From contig NC_064035.1 of the NCBI RefSeq assembly GCF_932526225.1, forward strand, positions 374,501-438,500: a DNA stretch of 64,000 bases, written 5' to 3'. The first letter of the stretch is position 1. Every line of letters starts with the position of its first letter. The notes beneath the pieces were generated by a model. That model saw only the letters and a program-made list of their open reading frames with translations. It had not been told where the DNA came from and made no database searches. Shown here piece after piece: positions 35,960-49,594 of this stretch. Source of the DNA: Nematostella vectensis. Its lineage: Eukaryota > Cnidaria > Anthozoa > Actiniaria > Edwardsiidae. A program made the translations under genes and the position numbers.

Positions 35960-38900
35960 TTTTTTTCCGAGTATACTGTTTTATTTTTCCTAATGTTACT
36001 TTTTGGAATTTACATTCGGAAAAAAAATTATCGATTATAACCTTTTGGAGGTTACACTCGTAAAACAAATTCCCGAATGTAACCCTGAAGCTTTTCCCGA
36101 ATGTAACCTCCAGTCCGATGGTGACTTTGCTTGGGATAGTTTACGATACCAATAGTTTTAAAAGTAATTTCCATTACAATTCCCTTCAGCAATGCCACGT
36201 TAGTCTTTCGTTGCGGGCACTTGACTACTAACGCAGCCACCCGGGTTCGATTCCCGCTGATAGCCTTTTTTTTTTTCTTTTTTTTTTTTTTTTTAAAATA
36301 TCGATACTTAATTATACTGTTCTTGGTGTGTCATGACATAAAAAGAAGGTATAGGGAAATTTTTATGTACTCTCAGCATCTTTGATGTGCTCATGCTTTG
36401 TTCAGGATCCTGTACATATTTTATGCACACAAGAACTAACTAGATTCCTTGGATAACTTGATTAAGTAGATTCTAACATAGAGCATAGCGCTCGATAGAT
36501 TGATATACCTTTTTTTCCGAGTATACTGTTTTATTTTTCCTAATGTTACTTTTTGGAATTTACATTCGGAAAAAAAATTATCGATTATAACATTTTGCAG
36601 GTTACACTCGTAAAACAAATTCCCGAATGTAACCCTGAAGCTTTTCCCGAATGTAACCTCCAGTCCGATGGTGACTTTGCTTAGGATAGTTTACGATACC
36701 AATAGTATTAAAAGTGATTTTCATTACAATTCTCTTCAGCAATACCACGTTAGTCTTTCGTTGCGTGCACTTAACTACTAACGCAGCTACCCGGGTTCGA
36801 TTCCCGCTGATAGCCTATTTTTTTTCTTTTTTTTTTTTTAAATATCGATACTTAATTATACTGTTCTTGGTGTGTCATGACATAAAAAGAAGGTATAGGG
36901 ACATTTTTATGTACTCTCAGCATCTTTGATGTGCTCATGCTATGTTCAGGATCCTGTACATATTTTATGCACACAAGAACTAACTAGATTCCTTGGATAA
37001 CTTGATTAAGTAGATTCTAACATAGAGCATAGCGCTCGATAGATTGATATACCTTTTTTTCCGAGTATACTGTTTTATTTTTCCTAATGTTACTTTTTGG
37101 AATTTACATTCGGAAAAAAAATTATCGATTGTAACCTTTTGGAGGTTACACTCGTAAAACAAATTCCCGAATGTAACCCTGAAGCTTTTCCCGAATGTAA
37201 CCTCCAGTCCGATGGTGACTTTGCTTAGGATAGTTTACGATACCAATAGTATTAAAAGTAATTTTCATTACAATCCCCTTCAGCAATGCCACGTTAGTCT
37301 TTCGTTGCGGGCACTTGACTACTAACGCAGCCACCCGGGTTCGATTCCCGCTGATAGCCTTTTTTTTTTCTTTATTTTTTTTTTAAATATCGATACTTAA
37401 TTATACTGTTCTTGGTGTGTCATGACATAAAAAAAAGGTATAGGGACATTTTTATGTACTCTCAGCATCTTTGATGTGCTCATGCTTTGTTCAGGATCCT
37501 GTACATATTTTATGCACACAAGAACTAACTAGATTCCTTGGATAACTTGATTAAGTAGATTCTAACATAGAGCATAGCGCTCGATAGATTGATATACCTT
37601 TTTTTCCGAGTATACTGTTTTATTTTTCCTAATGTTACTTTTTGGAATTTACATTCGGAAAAAAAATTATCGATTATAACCTTTTGGAGGTTAGACTCGT
37701 AAAACAAATTCCCGAATGTAACCCTGAAGCTTTTCCCCAATGTAACCTCCAGTCCGATGGTGACTTTGCTTGGGATAGTTTACGATACCAATAGTATTAA
37801 AAGTAATTTTCATTACAATTCCCTTCAGCAATGCCACGTTAGTCTTTCGTTGCGGGCACTTGACTACTAACGCAGCGACCCGGGTTCGATTCCCGCTGAT
37901 AGCCTATTTTTTTTTTTTTTTTTTTTTTTAAATATCGATACTTAATTATACTGTTCTTGGTGTGTCATGACATAAAAAAAAGGTATAGGGACATTTTTAT
38001 GTACTCTCAGCATCTTTGATGTGCTCATGCTTTGTTCAGGATCCTGTACATATTTTATGCACACAAGAACTAACTAGATTCCTTGGATAACTTGATTAAG
38101 TAGATTCTAACATAGAGCATAGCGCTCGATAGATTGATATACCTTTTTTTCCGAGTATACTGTTTTATTTTTCCTAATGTTACTTTTAGGAATTTACATT
38201 CGGAAAAAAAATTATCGATTATAACCTTTTGGAGGTTACACTCGTAAAACAAATTCCCGAATGTAACCCTGAAGCTTTTCCCGAATGTAACCTCCAGTCC
38301 GATGGTGACTTTGCTTAGGATAGTTTAAGATACCAATAGTATTAAAAGTAATTTTCATTACAATTCCCTTCAGCAATGCTACGTTAGTCTTTCGTTGCGG
38401 GCACTTGACTACTAACGCAGCGACCCGGGTTCGATTCCCGCTGATAGCCTATTTTTGTTTTCTTCATTTTTTTTTTTTAAATATCGATACTTAATTATAC
38501 TGTTCTTGGTGTGTCATGACATAAAAATAAGGTATAGGGACATTTTTATGTACTCTCAGCATCTTTGATGTGCTCATGCTTTGTTCAGGATCCTGTACAT
38601 ATTCTATGCATACAAGAACTAACTAGATTCCTTGGATAACTTGATTAAGTAGATTCTAACATAGAGCATAGCGCTCGATAGATTGATATACCTTTTTTTC
38701 CGAGTATACTGTTTTATTTTTCCTAATGTTACTTTTTGGAATTTACATTCGGAAAAAAAAATTATCGATTGTAACCTTTTGGAGGTTACACTCGTAAAAC
38801 AAATTCCCGAATGTAACCCTGAAGCTTTTCCCGAATGTAACCTCCAGTGCGATGGTGACTTTGCTTGGGATAGTTTACGATACCAATAGTATTTAAAGTA

Positions 38901-39239
38901 ATTTTCATTACAATTCCCTTCAGCAATGCCGCGTTAGTCTTTCGTTGCGGGCACTTGACTACTAACGCAGCGACCCGGGTTCGATTCCCGCTGATAGCCT
39001 ATTTTTTTTTCTTTTTTTTTTTTTTAAATATCGATACTTAATTATACTGTTCTTGGTGTGTCATGACATAAAAAAAAGGTATAGGGACATTTTTATGTAC
39101 TCTCAGCATCTTTGATGTGCTCATGCTTTGTTCAGGATCCTGTACATATTTTATGCACACAAGAACTAACTAGATTCCTTGGATAACTTGATTAAGTAGA
39201 TTCTAACATAGAGCATAGCGCTCGATAGATTGATATACC
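35960..39239. repeat. Six-monomer block, copy 1 of the 5,442-bp duplication
   Basis: Marks 36403, 36947, 37492, 38037, 38586 and 39133 pair with 41846, 42389, 42934, 43479, 44028 and 44576 at offsets of 5,442-5,443. Shared private alleles include AGCAATACCACG (36741 and 42184), GGTTAGACTCG (near 37690 and 43131), TTTAAGATACC and CTATGCATACAAG. Confidence 0.86.
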
Positions 39240-41413
39240 TTTTTTTCCGAGTATACTGTTTTATTTTTCCTAATGTTACTTTTTGGAATTTACATTCGGA
39301 AAAAAAATTATCGATTATAACCTTTTGGAGGTTACACTCGTAAAACAAATTCCCGAATGTAACCCTGAAGCTTTTCCCGAATGTAACCTCCAGTCCGATG
39401 GTGACTTTGCTTAGGATAGTTTACGATACCAATAGTATTAAAAGTGATTTTCATTACAATTCTCTTCAGCAATGCCACGTTAGTCTTTCGTTGCGTGCAC
39501 TTAACTACTAACGCAGCGACCCGGGTTCGATTCCCGCTGATAGCCTATTTTTTTTTTTTTTTTTTTAATATCGATACTTAATTATACTGTTCTTGGTGTG
39601 TAATGACATAAAAATAAGGTATAGGGACATTTTTATGTACTCTCAGCATCTTTGATGTGCTCATGCTTTGTTCAGGATCCTGTACATATTCTATGCATAC
39701 AAGAACTAACTAGATTCCTTGGATAACTTGATTAAGTAGATTCTAACATAGAGCATAGCGCTCGATAGATTGATATACCTTTTTTTCCGAGTATACTGTT
39801 TTATTTTTCCTAATGTTACTTTTTGGAATTTACATTCGGAAAAAAAAATTATCGATTGTAACCTTTTGGAGGTTACACTCGTAAAACAAATTCCCGAATG
39901 TAACCCTGAAGCTTTTCCCGAATGTAACCTCCAGTGCGATGGTGACTTTGCTTGGGATAGTTTACGATACCAATAGTATTTAAAGTAATTTTCATTACAA
40001 TTCCCTTCAGCAATGCCACGTTAGTCTTTCGTTGCGGGCACTTGACTACTAATGCAGCGACCCGGGTTCGATTCCCGCTGATAGCCTATTTTTTTTTCTT
40101 TATTTTTTTTTTAAATATCGATACTTAATTATACTGTTCTTGGTGTGTCATGACATAAAAAAAAGGTATAGGGACATTTTTATGTACTCTCAGCATCTTT
40201 GATGTGCTCATGCTTTGTTCAGGATCCTGTACATATTTTATGCACACAAGAACTAACTAGATTCCTTGGATAACTTGATTAAGTAGATTCTAACATAGAG
40301 CATAGCGCTCGATAGATTGATATACCTTTTTTTCCGAGTATACTGTTTTATTTTTCCTAATGTTACTTTTTGGAATTTACATTCGGAAAAAAAATTATCG
40401 ATTATAACCTTTTGGAGGTTACACTCGTAAAACAAATTCCCGAATGTAACCCTGAAGCTTTTCCCGAATGTAACCTCCAGTCCGATGGTGACTTTGCTTA
40501 GGATAGTTTACGATACCAATAGTATTAAAAGTGAATTTCATTACAATTCTCTTCAGCAATGCCACGTTAGTCTTTCGTTGCGTGCACTTAACTACTAACG
40601 CAGCGACCCGGGTTCGATTCCCGCTGATAGCCTATTTTTTTTTTTTTTTTTTTTAAATATCGATACTTAATTATACTGTTCTTGGTGTGTCATGACATAA
40701 AAAGAAGGTATAGGGACATTTTTATGTACTCTCAGCATCTTTGATGTGCTCATGCTTTGTTCAGGATCCTGTACATATTTTATGCACACAAGAACTAACT
40801 AGATTCCTTGGATAACTTGATTAAGTAGATTCTAACATAGAGCATAGCGCTCGATAGATTGATATACCTTTTTTTCCGAGTATACTGTTTTATTTTTCCT
40901 AATGTTACTTTTTGGAATTTACATTCGGAAAAAAAATTATCGATTGTAACCTTTTGGAGGTTACACTCGTAAAACAAATTCCCGAATGTAACCCTGAAGC
41001 TTTTCCCGAATGTATCCTCCAGTCCGATGGTGACTTTGCTTGGGATAGTTTACGATACCAATAGTATTAAAAGTAATTTTCATTACAATTCCATTCAGCA
41101 ATGCCACGTTAGTCTTTCGTTGCGAGCACTTGACTACTAACGCAGCCACCCGGGTTCGATTCCCGCTGATAGCCTTTTTTTTTCTTTATTTTTTTTTTTA
41201 AATATCGATACTTAATTATACTGTTCTTGGTGTGTCATGACATAAAAAGAAGGTATAGGGACATTTTTATGTACTCTCAGCATCTTTGATGTGCTCATGC
41301 TTTGTTCAGGATCCTGTACATATTTTATGCACACAAGAACTAACTAGATTCCTTGGATAACTTGATTAAGTAGATTCTAACATAGAGCATAGCGCTCGAT
41401 AGATTGATATACC

Positions 41414-44400
41414 TTTTTTTCCGAGTATACTGTTTTATTTTTCCTAATGTTACTTTTTGGAATTTACATTCGGAAAAAAAATTATCGATTATAACCTTTT
41501 GGAGGTTACACTCGTAAAACAAATTCCCGAATGTAACCCTGAAGCTTTTCCCGAATGTAACCTCCAGTCCGATGGTGACTTTGCTTAGGATAGTTTACGA
41601 TACCAATAGTATTAAAAGTGATTTTCATTACAATTCTCTTCAGCAATGCCACGTTAGTCTTTCGTTGCGTGCACTTAACTACTAACGCAGCTACCCGGGT
41701 TCGATTCCCGCTGATAGCCTATTTTTTTTTTTTTTTTTAAATATCGATACTTAATTATACTGTTCTTGGTGTGTCATGACATAAAAAGAAGGTATAGGGA
41801 CATTTTTATGTACTCTCAGCATCTTTGATGTGCTCATGCTTTGTTCAGGATCCTGTACATATTTTATGCACACAAGAACTAACTAGATTCCTTGGATAAC
41901 TTGATTAAGTAGATTCTAACATAGAGCATAGCGCTCGATAGATTGATATACCTTTTTTTCCGAGTATACTGTTTTATTTTTCCTAATGTTACTTTTTGGA
42001 ATTTACATTCGGAAAAAAAATTATCGATTATAACCTTTTGGAGGTTACACTCGTAAAACAAATTCCCGAATGTAACCCTGAAGCTTTTCCCGAATGTAAC
42101 CTCCAGTCCGATGGTGACTTTGCTTAGGATAGTTTACGATACCAATAGTATTAAAAGTGATTTTCATTACAATTCTCTTCAGCAATACCACGTTAGTCTT
42201 TCGTTGCGTGCACTTAACTACTAACGCAGCTACCCGGGTTCGATTCCCGCTGATAGCCTATTTTTTTTCTTTTTTTTTTTTAAATATCGATACTTAATTA
42301 TACTGTTCTTGGTGTGTCATGACATAAAAAGAAGGTATAGGGACATTTTTATGTACTCTCAGCATCTTTGATGTGCTCATGCTATGTTCAGGATCCTGTA
42401 CATATTTTATGCACACAAGAACTAACTAGATTCCTTGGATAACTTGATTAAGTAGATTCTAACATAGAGCATAGCGCTCGATAGATTGATATACCTTTTT
42501 TTCCGAGTATACTGTTTTATTTTTCCTAATGTTACTTTTTGGAATTTACATTCGGAAAAAAAATTATCGATTGTAACCTTTTGGAGGTTACACTCGTAAA
42601 ACAAATTCCCGAATGTAACCCTGAAGCTTTTCCCGAATGTAACCTCCAGTCCGATGGTGACTTTGCTTAGGATAGTTTACGATACCAATAGTATTAAAAG
42701 TAATTTTCATTACAATCCCCTTCAGCAATGCCACGTTAGTCTTTCGTTGCGGGCACTTGACTACTAACGCAGCCACCCGGGTTCGATTCCCGCTGATAGC
42801 CTTTTTTTTTTCTTTATTTTTTTTTTAAATATCGATACTTAATTATACTGTTCTTGGTGTGTCATGACATAAAAAAAAGGTATAGGGACATTTTTATGTA
42901 CTCTCAGCATCTTTGATGTGCTCATGCTTTGTTCAGGATCCTGTACATATTTTATGCACACAAGAACTAACTAGATTCCTTGGATAACTTGATTAAGTAG
43001 ATTCTAACATAGAGCATAGCGCTCGATAGATTGATATACCTTTTTTTCCGAGTATACTGTTTTATTTTTCCTAATGTTACTTTTTGGAATTTACATTCGG
43101 AAAAAAATTATCGATTATAACCTTTTGGAGGTTAGACTCGTAAAACAAATTCCCGAATGTAACCCTGAAGCTTTTCCCGAATGTAACCTCCAGTCCGATG
43201 GTGACTTTGCTTGGGATAGTTTACGATACCAATAGTATTAAAAGTAATTTTCATTACAATTCCCTTCAGCAATGCCACGTTAGTCTTTCGTTGCGGGCAC
43301 TTGACTACTAACGCAGCGACCCGGGTTCGATTCACAATGATAGCCTATTTTTTTTTTTTTTTTTTTTTTTTAAATATCGATACTTAATTATACTGTTCTT
43401 GGTGTGTCATGACATAAAAAAAAGGTATAGGGACATTTTTATGTACTCTCAGCATCTTTGATGTGCTCATGCTTTGTTCAGGATCCTGTACATATTTTAT
43501 GCACACAAGAACTAACTAGATTCCTTGGATAACTTGATTAAGTAGATTCTAACATAGAGCATAGCGCTCGATAGATTGATATACCTTTTTTTCCGAGTAT
43601 ACTGTTTTAATTTTCCTAATGTTACTTTTAGGAATTTACATTCGGAAAAAAAATTATCGATTATAACCTTTTGGAGGTTACACTCGTAAAACAAATTCCC
43701 GAATGTAACCCTGAAGCTTTTCCCGAATGTAACCTCCAGTCCGATGGTGACTTTGCTTAGGATAGTTTAAGATACCAATAGTATTAAAAGTAATTTTCAT
43801 TACAATTCCCTTCATCAATGCTACGTTAGTCTTTCGTTGCGGGCACTTGACTACTAACGCAGCGACCCGGGTTCGATTCCCGCTGATAGCCTATTTTTGT
43901 TTTCTTCATTTTTTTTTTTTAAATATCGATACTTAATTATACTGTTCTTGGTGTGTCATGACATAAAAATAAGGTATTGGGACATTTTTATGTACTCTCA
44001 GCATCTTTGATGTGCTCATGCTTTGTTCAGGATCCTGTACATATTCTATGCATACAAGAACTAACTAGATTCCTTGGATAACTTGATTAAGTAGATTCTA
44101 ACATAGAGCATAGCGCTCGATAGATTGATATACCTTTTTTTCCGAGTATACTGTTTTATTTTTCCTAATGTTACTTTTAGGAATTTACATTCGGAAAAAA
44201 AAATTATCGATTGTAACCTTTTGGAGGTTACACTCGTAAAACAAATTCCCGAATGTAACCCTGAAGCTTTTCCCGAATGTAACCTCCAGTGCGATGGTGA
44301 CTTTGCTTGGGATAGTTTACGATACCAATAGTATTTAAAGTAATTTTCATTACAATTCCCTTCAGCAATGCCACGTTAGTCTTTCGTTGCGGGCACTTGA

Positions 44401-44682
44401 CTACTAACGCAGCGACCCGGGTTCGATTCCCGCTGATAGCCTATTTTTTTTTCTTAATTTTTTTTTTTAAATATCGATACTTAATTATACTGTTCTTGGT
44501 GTGTCATGACATAAAAAAAAGGTATAGGGACATTTTTATGTACTCTCAGCATCTTTGATGTGCTCATGCTTTGTTCAGGATCCTGTACATATTTTATGCA
44601 CACAAGAACTAACTAGATTCCTTGGATAACTTGATTAAGTAGATTCTAACATAGAGCATAGCGCTCGATAGATTGATATACC
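41414..44682. repeat. Six-monomer block, copy 2 of the 5,442-bp duplication
   Basis: Second copy of 35960-39239, ten monomers downstream. Its last four monomers were then copied again in tandem into 44683-46870. One monomer gained three clustered substitutions in the tRNA-like 3' end after the first duplication. Confidence 0.86.
43274..43345 (+). pseudogene. tRNA-like element with altered 3' arm
   Basis: TTCACAATGAT replaces TTCCCGCTGAT: three substitutions within four positions. They change the last B-box base (C to A), break a T-stem pair and destroy the TCAGC/GCTGA complementarity. Such a copy should bind TFIIIC less well if the B box matters. The element is still 72 nt and followed by a long pure T tract. 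Confidence 0.8.
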
Positions 44683-46870
44683 TTTTTTTCCGAGTATACT
44701 GTTTTATTTTTCCTAATGTTACTTTTTGGAATTTACATTCGGAAAAAAAAATTATCGATTGTAACCTTTTGGAGGTTACACTCGTAAAACAAATTCCCGA
44801 ATGTAACCCTGAAGCTTTTCCCGAATGTAACCTCCAGTCCGATGGTGACTTTGCTTAGGATAGTTTACGATACCAATAGTATTAAAAGTAATTTTCATTA
44901 CAATCCCCTTCAGCAATGCCACGTTAGTCTTTCGTTGCGGGCACTTGACTACTAACGCAGCCACCCGGGTTCGATTCCCGCTGATAGCCTTTTTTTTTTC
45001 TTTATTTTTTTTTTAAATATCGATACTTAATTATACTGTTCTTGGTGTGTCATGACATAAAAAAAAGGTATAGGGACATTTTTATGTACTCTCAGCATCT
45101 TTGATGTGCTCATGCTTTGTTCAGGATCCTGTACATATTTTATGCACACAAGAACTAACTAGATTCCTTGGATAACTTTATTAAGTAGATTCTAACATAG
45201 AGCATAGCGCTCGATAGATTGATATACCTTTTTTTCCGAGTATACTGTTTTATTTTTCCTAATGTTACTTTTTGGAATTTACATTCGGAAAAAAAATTAT
45301 CGATTATAACCTTTTGGAGGTTAGACTCGTAAAACAAATTCCCGAATGTAACCCTGAAGCTTTTCCCGAATGTAACCTCCAGTCCGATGGTGACTTTGCT
45401 TGGGATAGTTTACGATACCAATAGTATTAAAAGTAATTTTCATTACAATTCCCTTCAGCAATGCCACGTTAGTCTTTCGTTGCGGGCACTTGACTACTAA
45501 CGCAGCGACCCGGGTTCGATTCACAATGATAGCCTATTTTTTTTTTTTTTTTTTTTTTTTAAATATCGATACTTAATTATACTGTTCTTGGTGTGTCATG
45601 ACATAAAAAAAAGGTATAGGGACATTTTTATGTACTCTCAGCATCTTTGATGTGCTCATGCTTTGTTCAGGATCCTGTACATATTTTATGCACACAAGAA
45701 CTAACTAGATTCCTTGGATAACTTGATTAAGTAGATTCTAACATAGAGCATAGCGCTCGATAGATTGATATACCTTTTTTTCCGAGTATACTGTTTTATT
45801 TTTCCTAATGTTACTTTTAGGAATTTACATTCGGAAAAAAAATTATCGATTATAACCTTTTGGAGGTTACACTCGTAAAACAAATTCCCGAATGTAACCC
45901 TGAAGCTTTTCCCGAATGTAACCTCCAGTCCGATGGTGACTTTGCTTAGGATAGTTTAAGATACCAATAGTATTAAAAGTAATTTTCATTACAATTCCCT
46001 TCAGCAATGCTACGTTAGTCTTTCGTTGCGGGCACTTGACTACTAACGCAGCGACCCGGGTTCGATTCCCGCTGATAGCCTATTTTTGTTTTCTTCATTT
46101 TTTTTTTTTAAATATCGATACTTAATTATACTGTTCTTGGTGTGTCATGACATAAAAATAAGGTATAGGGACATTTTTATGTACTCTCAGCATCTTTGAT
46201 GTGCTCATGCTTTGTTCAGGATCCTGTACATATTCTATGCATACAAGAACTAACTAGATTCCTTGGATAACTTGATTAAGTAGATTCTAACATAGAGCAT
46301 AGCGCTCGATAGATTGATATACCTTTTTTTCCGAGTATACTGTTTTATTTTTCCTAATGTTACTTTTTGGAATTTACATTCGGAAAAAAAAATTATCGAT
46401 TGTAACCTTTTGGAGGTTACACTCGTAAAACAAATTCCCGAATGTAACCCTGAAGCTTTTCCCGAATGTAACCTCCAGTGCGATGGTGACTTTGCTTGGG
46501 ATAGTTTACGATACCAATAGTATTTAAAGTAATTTTCATTACAATTCCCTTCAGCAATGCCACGTTAGTCTTTCGTTGCGGGCACTTGACTACTAACGCA
46601 GCGACCCGGGTTCGATTCCCGCTGATAGCCTATTTTTTTTTCTTTATTTTTTTTTTAAATATCGATACTTAATTATACTGTTCTTTGTGTGTCATGACAT
46701 AAAAAAAAGGTATAGGGACATTTTTATGTACTCTCAGCATCTTTGATGTGCTCATGCTTTGTTCAGGATCCTGTACATATTTTATGCACACAAGAACTAA
46801 CTAGATTCCTTGGATAACTTGATTAAGTAGATTCTAACATAGAGCATAGCGCTCGATAGATTGATATACC
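44683..46870. repeat. Tandem tetramer copy (2,188-2,189 bp)
   Basis: Marks 45122, 45668, 46217 and 46764 repeat 42934, 43479, 44028 and 44576 at offsets of 2,188-2,189. Both tetramers carry GGTTAGACTCG and the altered TTCACAATGAT tRNA-like end, so this duplication came after those mutations. Confidence 0.88.
45463..45534 (+). pseudogene. tRNA-like element with altered 3' arm (duplicate)
   Basis: Identical triple substitution to the element at 43274-43345, 2,189 bp away, with the same upstream GGTTAGACTCG. It is identical by descent through the tetramer duplication rather than independently mutated. Confidence 0.8.
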
Positions 46871-47959
46871 TTTTTTTCCGAGTATACTGTTTTATTTTTC
46901 CTAATGTTACTTTTTGGAATTTACATTCGGAAAAAAAATTATCGATTATAACCTTTTGGAGGTTACACTCGTAAAACAAATTCCCGAATGTAACCCTGAA
47001 GCTTTTCCCGAATGTAACCTCCAGTCCGATGGTGACTTTGCTTAGGATATTTTACGATACCAATAGTATTAAAAGTGATTTTCATTACAATTCTCTTCAG
47101 CAATGCCACGTTAGTCTTTCGTTGCGTGCACTTAACTACTAACGCAGCGACCCGGGTTCGATTCCCGCTGATAGCCTATTTTTTTATTTTTATTTTTTTA
47201 AATATCGATACTTAATTATACTGTTCTTGGTGTGTCATGACATAAAAAAAAGGTATAGGGACATTTTTATGTACTCTCAGCATCTTTGATGTGCTCATGC
47301 TTTGTTCAGGATCCTGTACATATTCTATGCACACAAGAACTAACTAGATTCCTTGGATAACTTGATTAAGTAGATTCTAACATAGAGCATAGCGCTCGAT
47401 AGATTGATATACCTTTTTTTCCGAGTATACTGTTTTATTTTTCCTAATGTTACTTTTTGGAATTTACATTCGGAAAAAAAATTATCGATTATAACCTTTT
47501 GGAGGTTACACTCGTAAAACAAATTCCCGAATGTAACCCTGAAGCTTTTCCCGAATGTAACCTCCAGTCCGATGGTGACTTTGCTTGGGATAGTTTACGA
47601 TACCAATAGTATTAAAAGTAATTTTCATTACAATTCCCTTCAGCAATGCCACGTTAGTCTTTCGTTGCGGGCACTTGACTACTAACGCAGCTACCCGGGT
47701 TCGATTCCCGCTGATAGCCTATTTTTTTTTCTTTTTCTTTTTTTTAAATATCGATACTTAATTATACTGTTCTTGGTGTGTCATGACATAAAAAGAAGGT
47801 ATAGGGACATTTTTATGTACTCTCAGCATCTTTGATGTGCTCATGCTTTGTTCAGGATCCTGTACATATTTTATGCACACAAGAACTAACTAGATTCCTT
47901 GGATAACTTGATTAAGTAGATTCTAACATAGAGCATAGCGCTCGATAGATTGATATACC
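46324..47959. repeat. Trimer block, copy 1 of the 7,090-bp duplication
   Basis: Marks 46764, 47307 and 47853 pair with 53854, 54397 and 54943 at exactly 7,090. The shared T tracts are distinctive: one broken as TATTTTTATT (near 47180 and 54270), the next as CTTTTTC with GCAGCTACCC (near 47725 and 54815). Confidence 0.82.
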
Positions 47960-49594
47960 TTTTTTTCCGAGTATACTGTTTTATTTTTCCTAATGTTACT
48001 TTTTGGAATTTACATTCGGAAAAAAAATTATCGATTATAACCTTTTGGAGGTTACACTCGTAAAACAAATTCCCGAATGTAACCCTGAAGCTTTTCCCGA
48101 ATGTAACCTCCAGTCCGATGGTGACTTTGCTTAGGATAGTTTACGATACCAATAGTATTAAAAGTGATTTTCATTACAATTCTCTTCAGCAATGCCACGT
48201 TAGTCTTTCGTTGCGTGCACTTAACTACTAACGCAGCGACCCGGGTTCGATTCCCGCTGATAGCCTATTTTTTTTTTTTTTTTTTAAATATCGATACTTA
48301 ATTATACTGTTCTTGGTGTGTCATGACATAAAAAGAAGGTATAGGGACATTTTTATGTACTCTCAGCATCTTTGATGTGCTCATGCTTTGTTCAGGATCC
48401 TGTACATATTTTATGCACACAAGAACTAACTAGATTCCTTGGATAACTTGATTAAGTAGATTCTAACATAGAGCATAGCGCTCGATAGATTGATATACCT
48501 TTTTTTCCGAGTATACTGTTTTATTTTTCCTAATGTTACTTTTAGGAATTTACATTCGGAAAAAAAATTATCGATTATAACCTTTTGGAGGTTACACTCG
48601 TAAAACAAATTCCCGAATGTAACCCTGAAGCTTTTCCCGAATGTAACCTCCAGTCCGATGGTGACTTTGCTTAGGATAGTTTACGATACCAATAGTATTA
48701 AAAGTAATTTTCATTACAATTCCCTTCAGCAATGCTACGTTAGTCTTTCGTTGCGGGCACTTGACTACTAACGCAGCGACCCGGGTTCGATTCCCGCTGA
48801 TAGCCTATTTTTGTTTTCTTCATTTTTTTTTTTAAATATCGATACTTAATTATACTGTTCTTGGTGTGTCATGACATAAAAATAAGGTATAGGGACATTT
48901 TTATGTACTCTCAGCATCTTTGATGTGCTCATGCTTTGTTCAGGATCCTGTACATATTCTATGCACACAAGAACTAACTAGATTCCTTGGATAACTTGAT
49001 TAAGTAGATTCTAACATAGAGCATAGCGCTCGATAGATTGATATACCTTTTTTTCCGAGTATACTGTTTTATTTTTCCTAATGTTACTTTTTGGAATTTA
49101 CATTCGGAAAAAAAAATTATCGATTGTAACCTTTTGGAGGTTACACTCGTAAAACAAATTCCCGAATGTAACCCTGAAGCTTTTCCCGAATGTAACCTCC
49201 AGTGCGATGGTGACTTTGCTTGGGATAGTTTACGATACCAATAGTATTAAAAGTAATTTTCATTACAATTCCCTTCAGCAATGCCACGTTAGTCTTTCGT
49301 TGCGGGCACTTGACTACTAACGCAGCGACCCGGGTTCGATTCCCGCTGATAGCCTATTTTTTTTTCTTTATTTTTTTTTTAAATATCGATACTTAATTAT
49401 ACTGTTCTTGGTGTGTCATGACATAAAAATAAGGTATAGGGACATTTTTATGTACTCTCAGCATCTTTGATGTGCTCATGCTTTGTTCAGGATCCTGTAC
49501 ATATTCTATGCACACAAGAACTAACTAGATTCCTTGGATAACTTGATTAAGTAGATTCTAACATAGAGCATAGCGCTCGATAGATTGATATACC

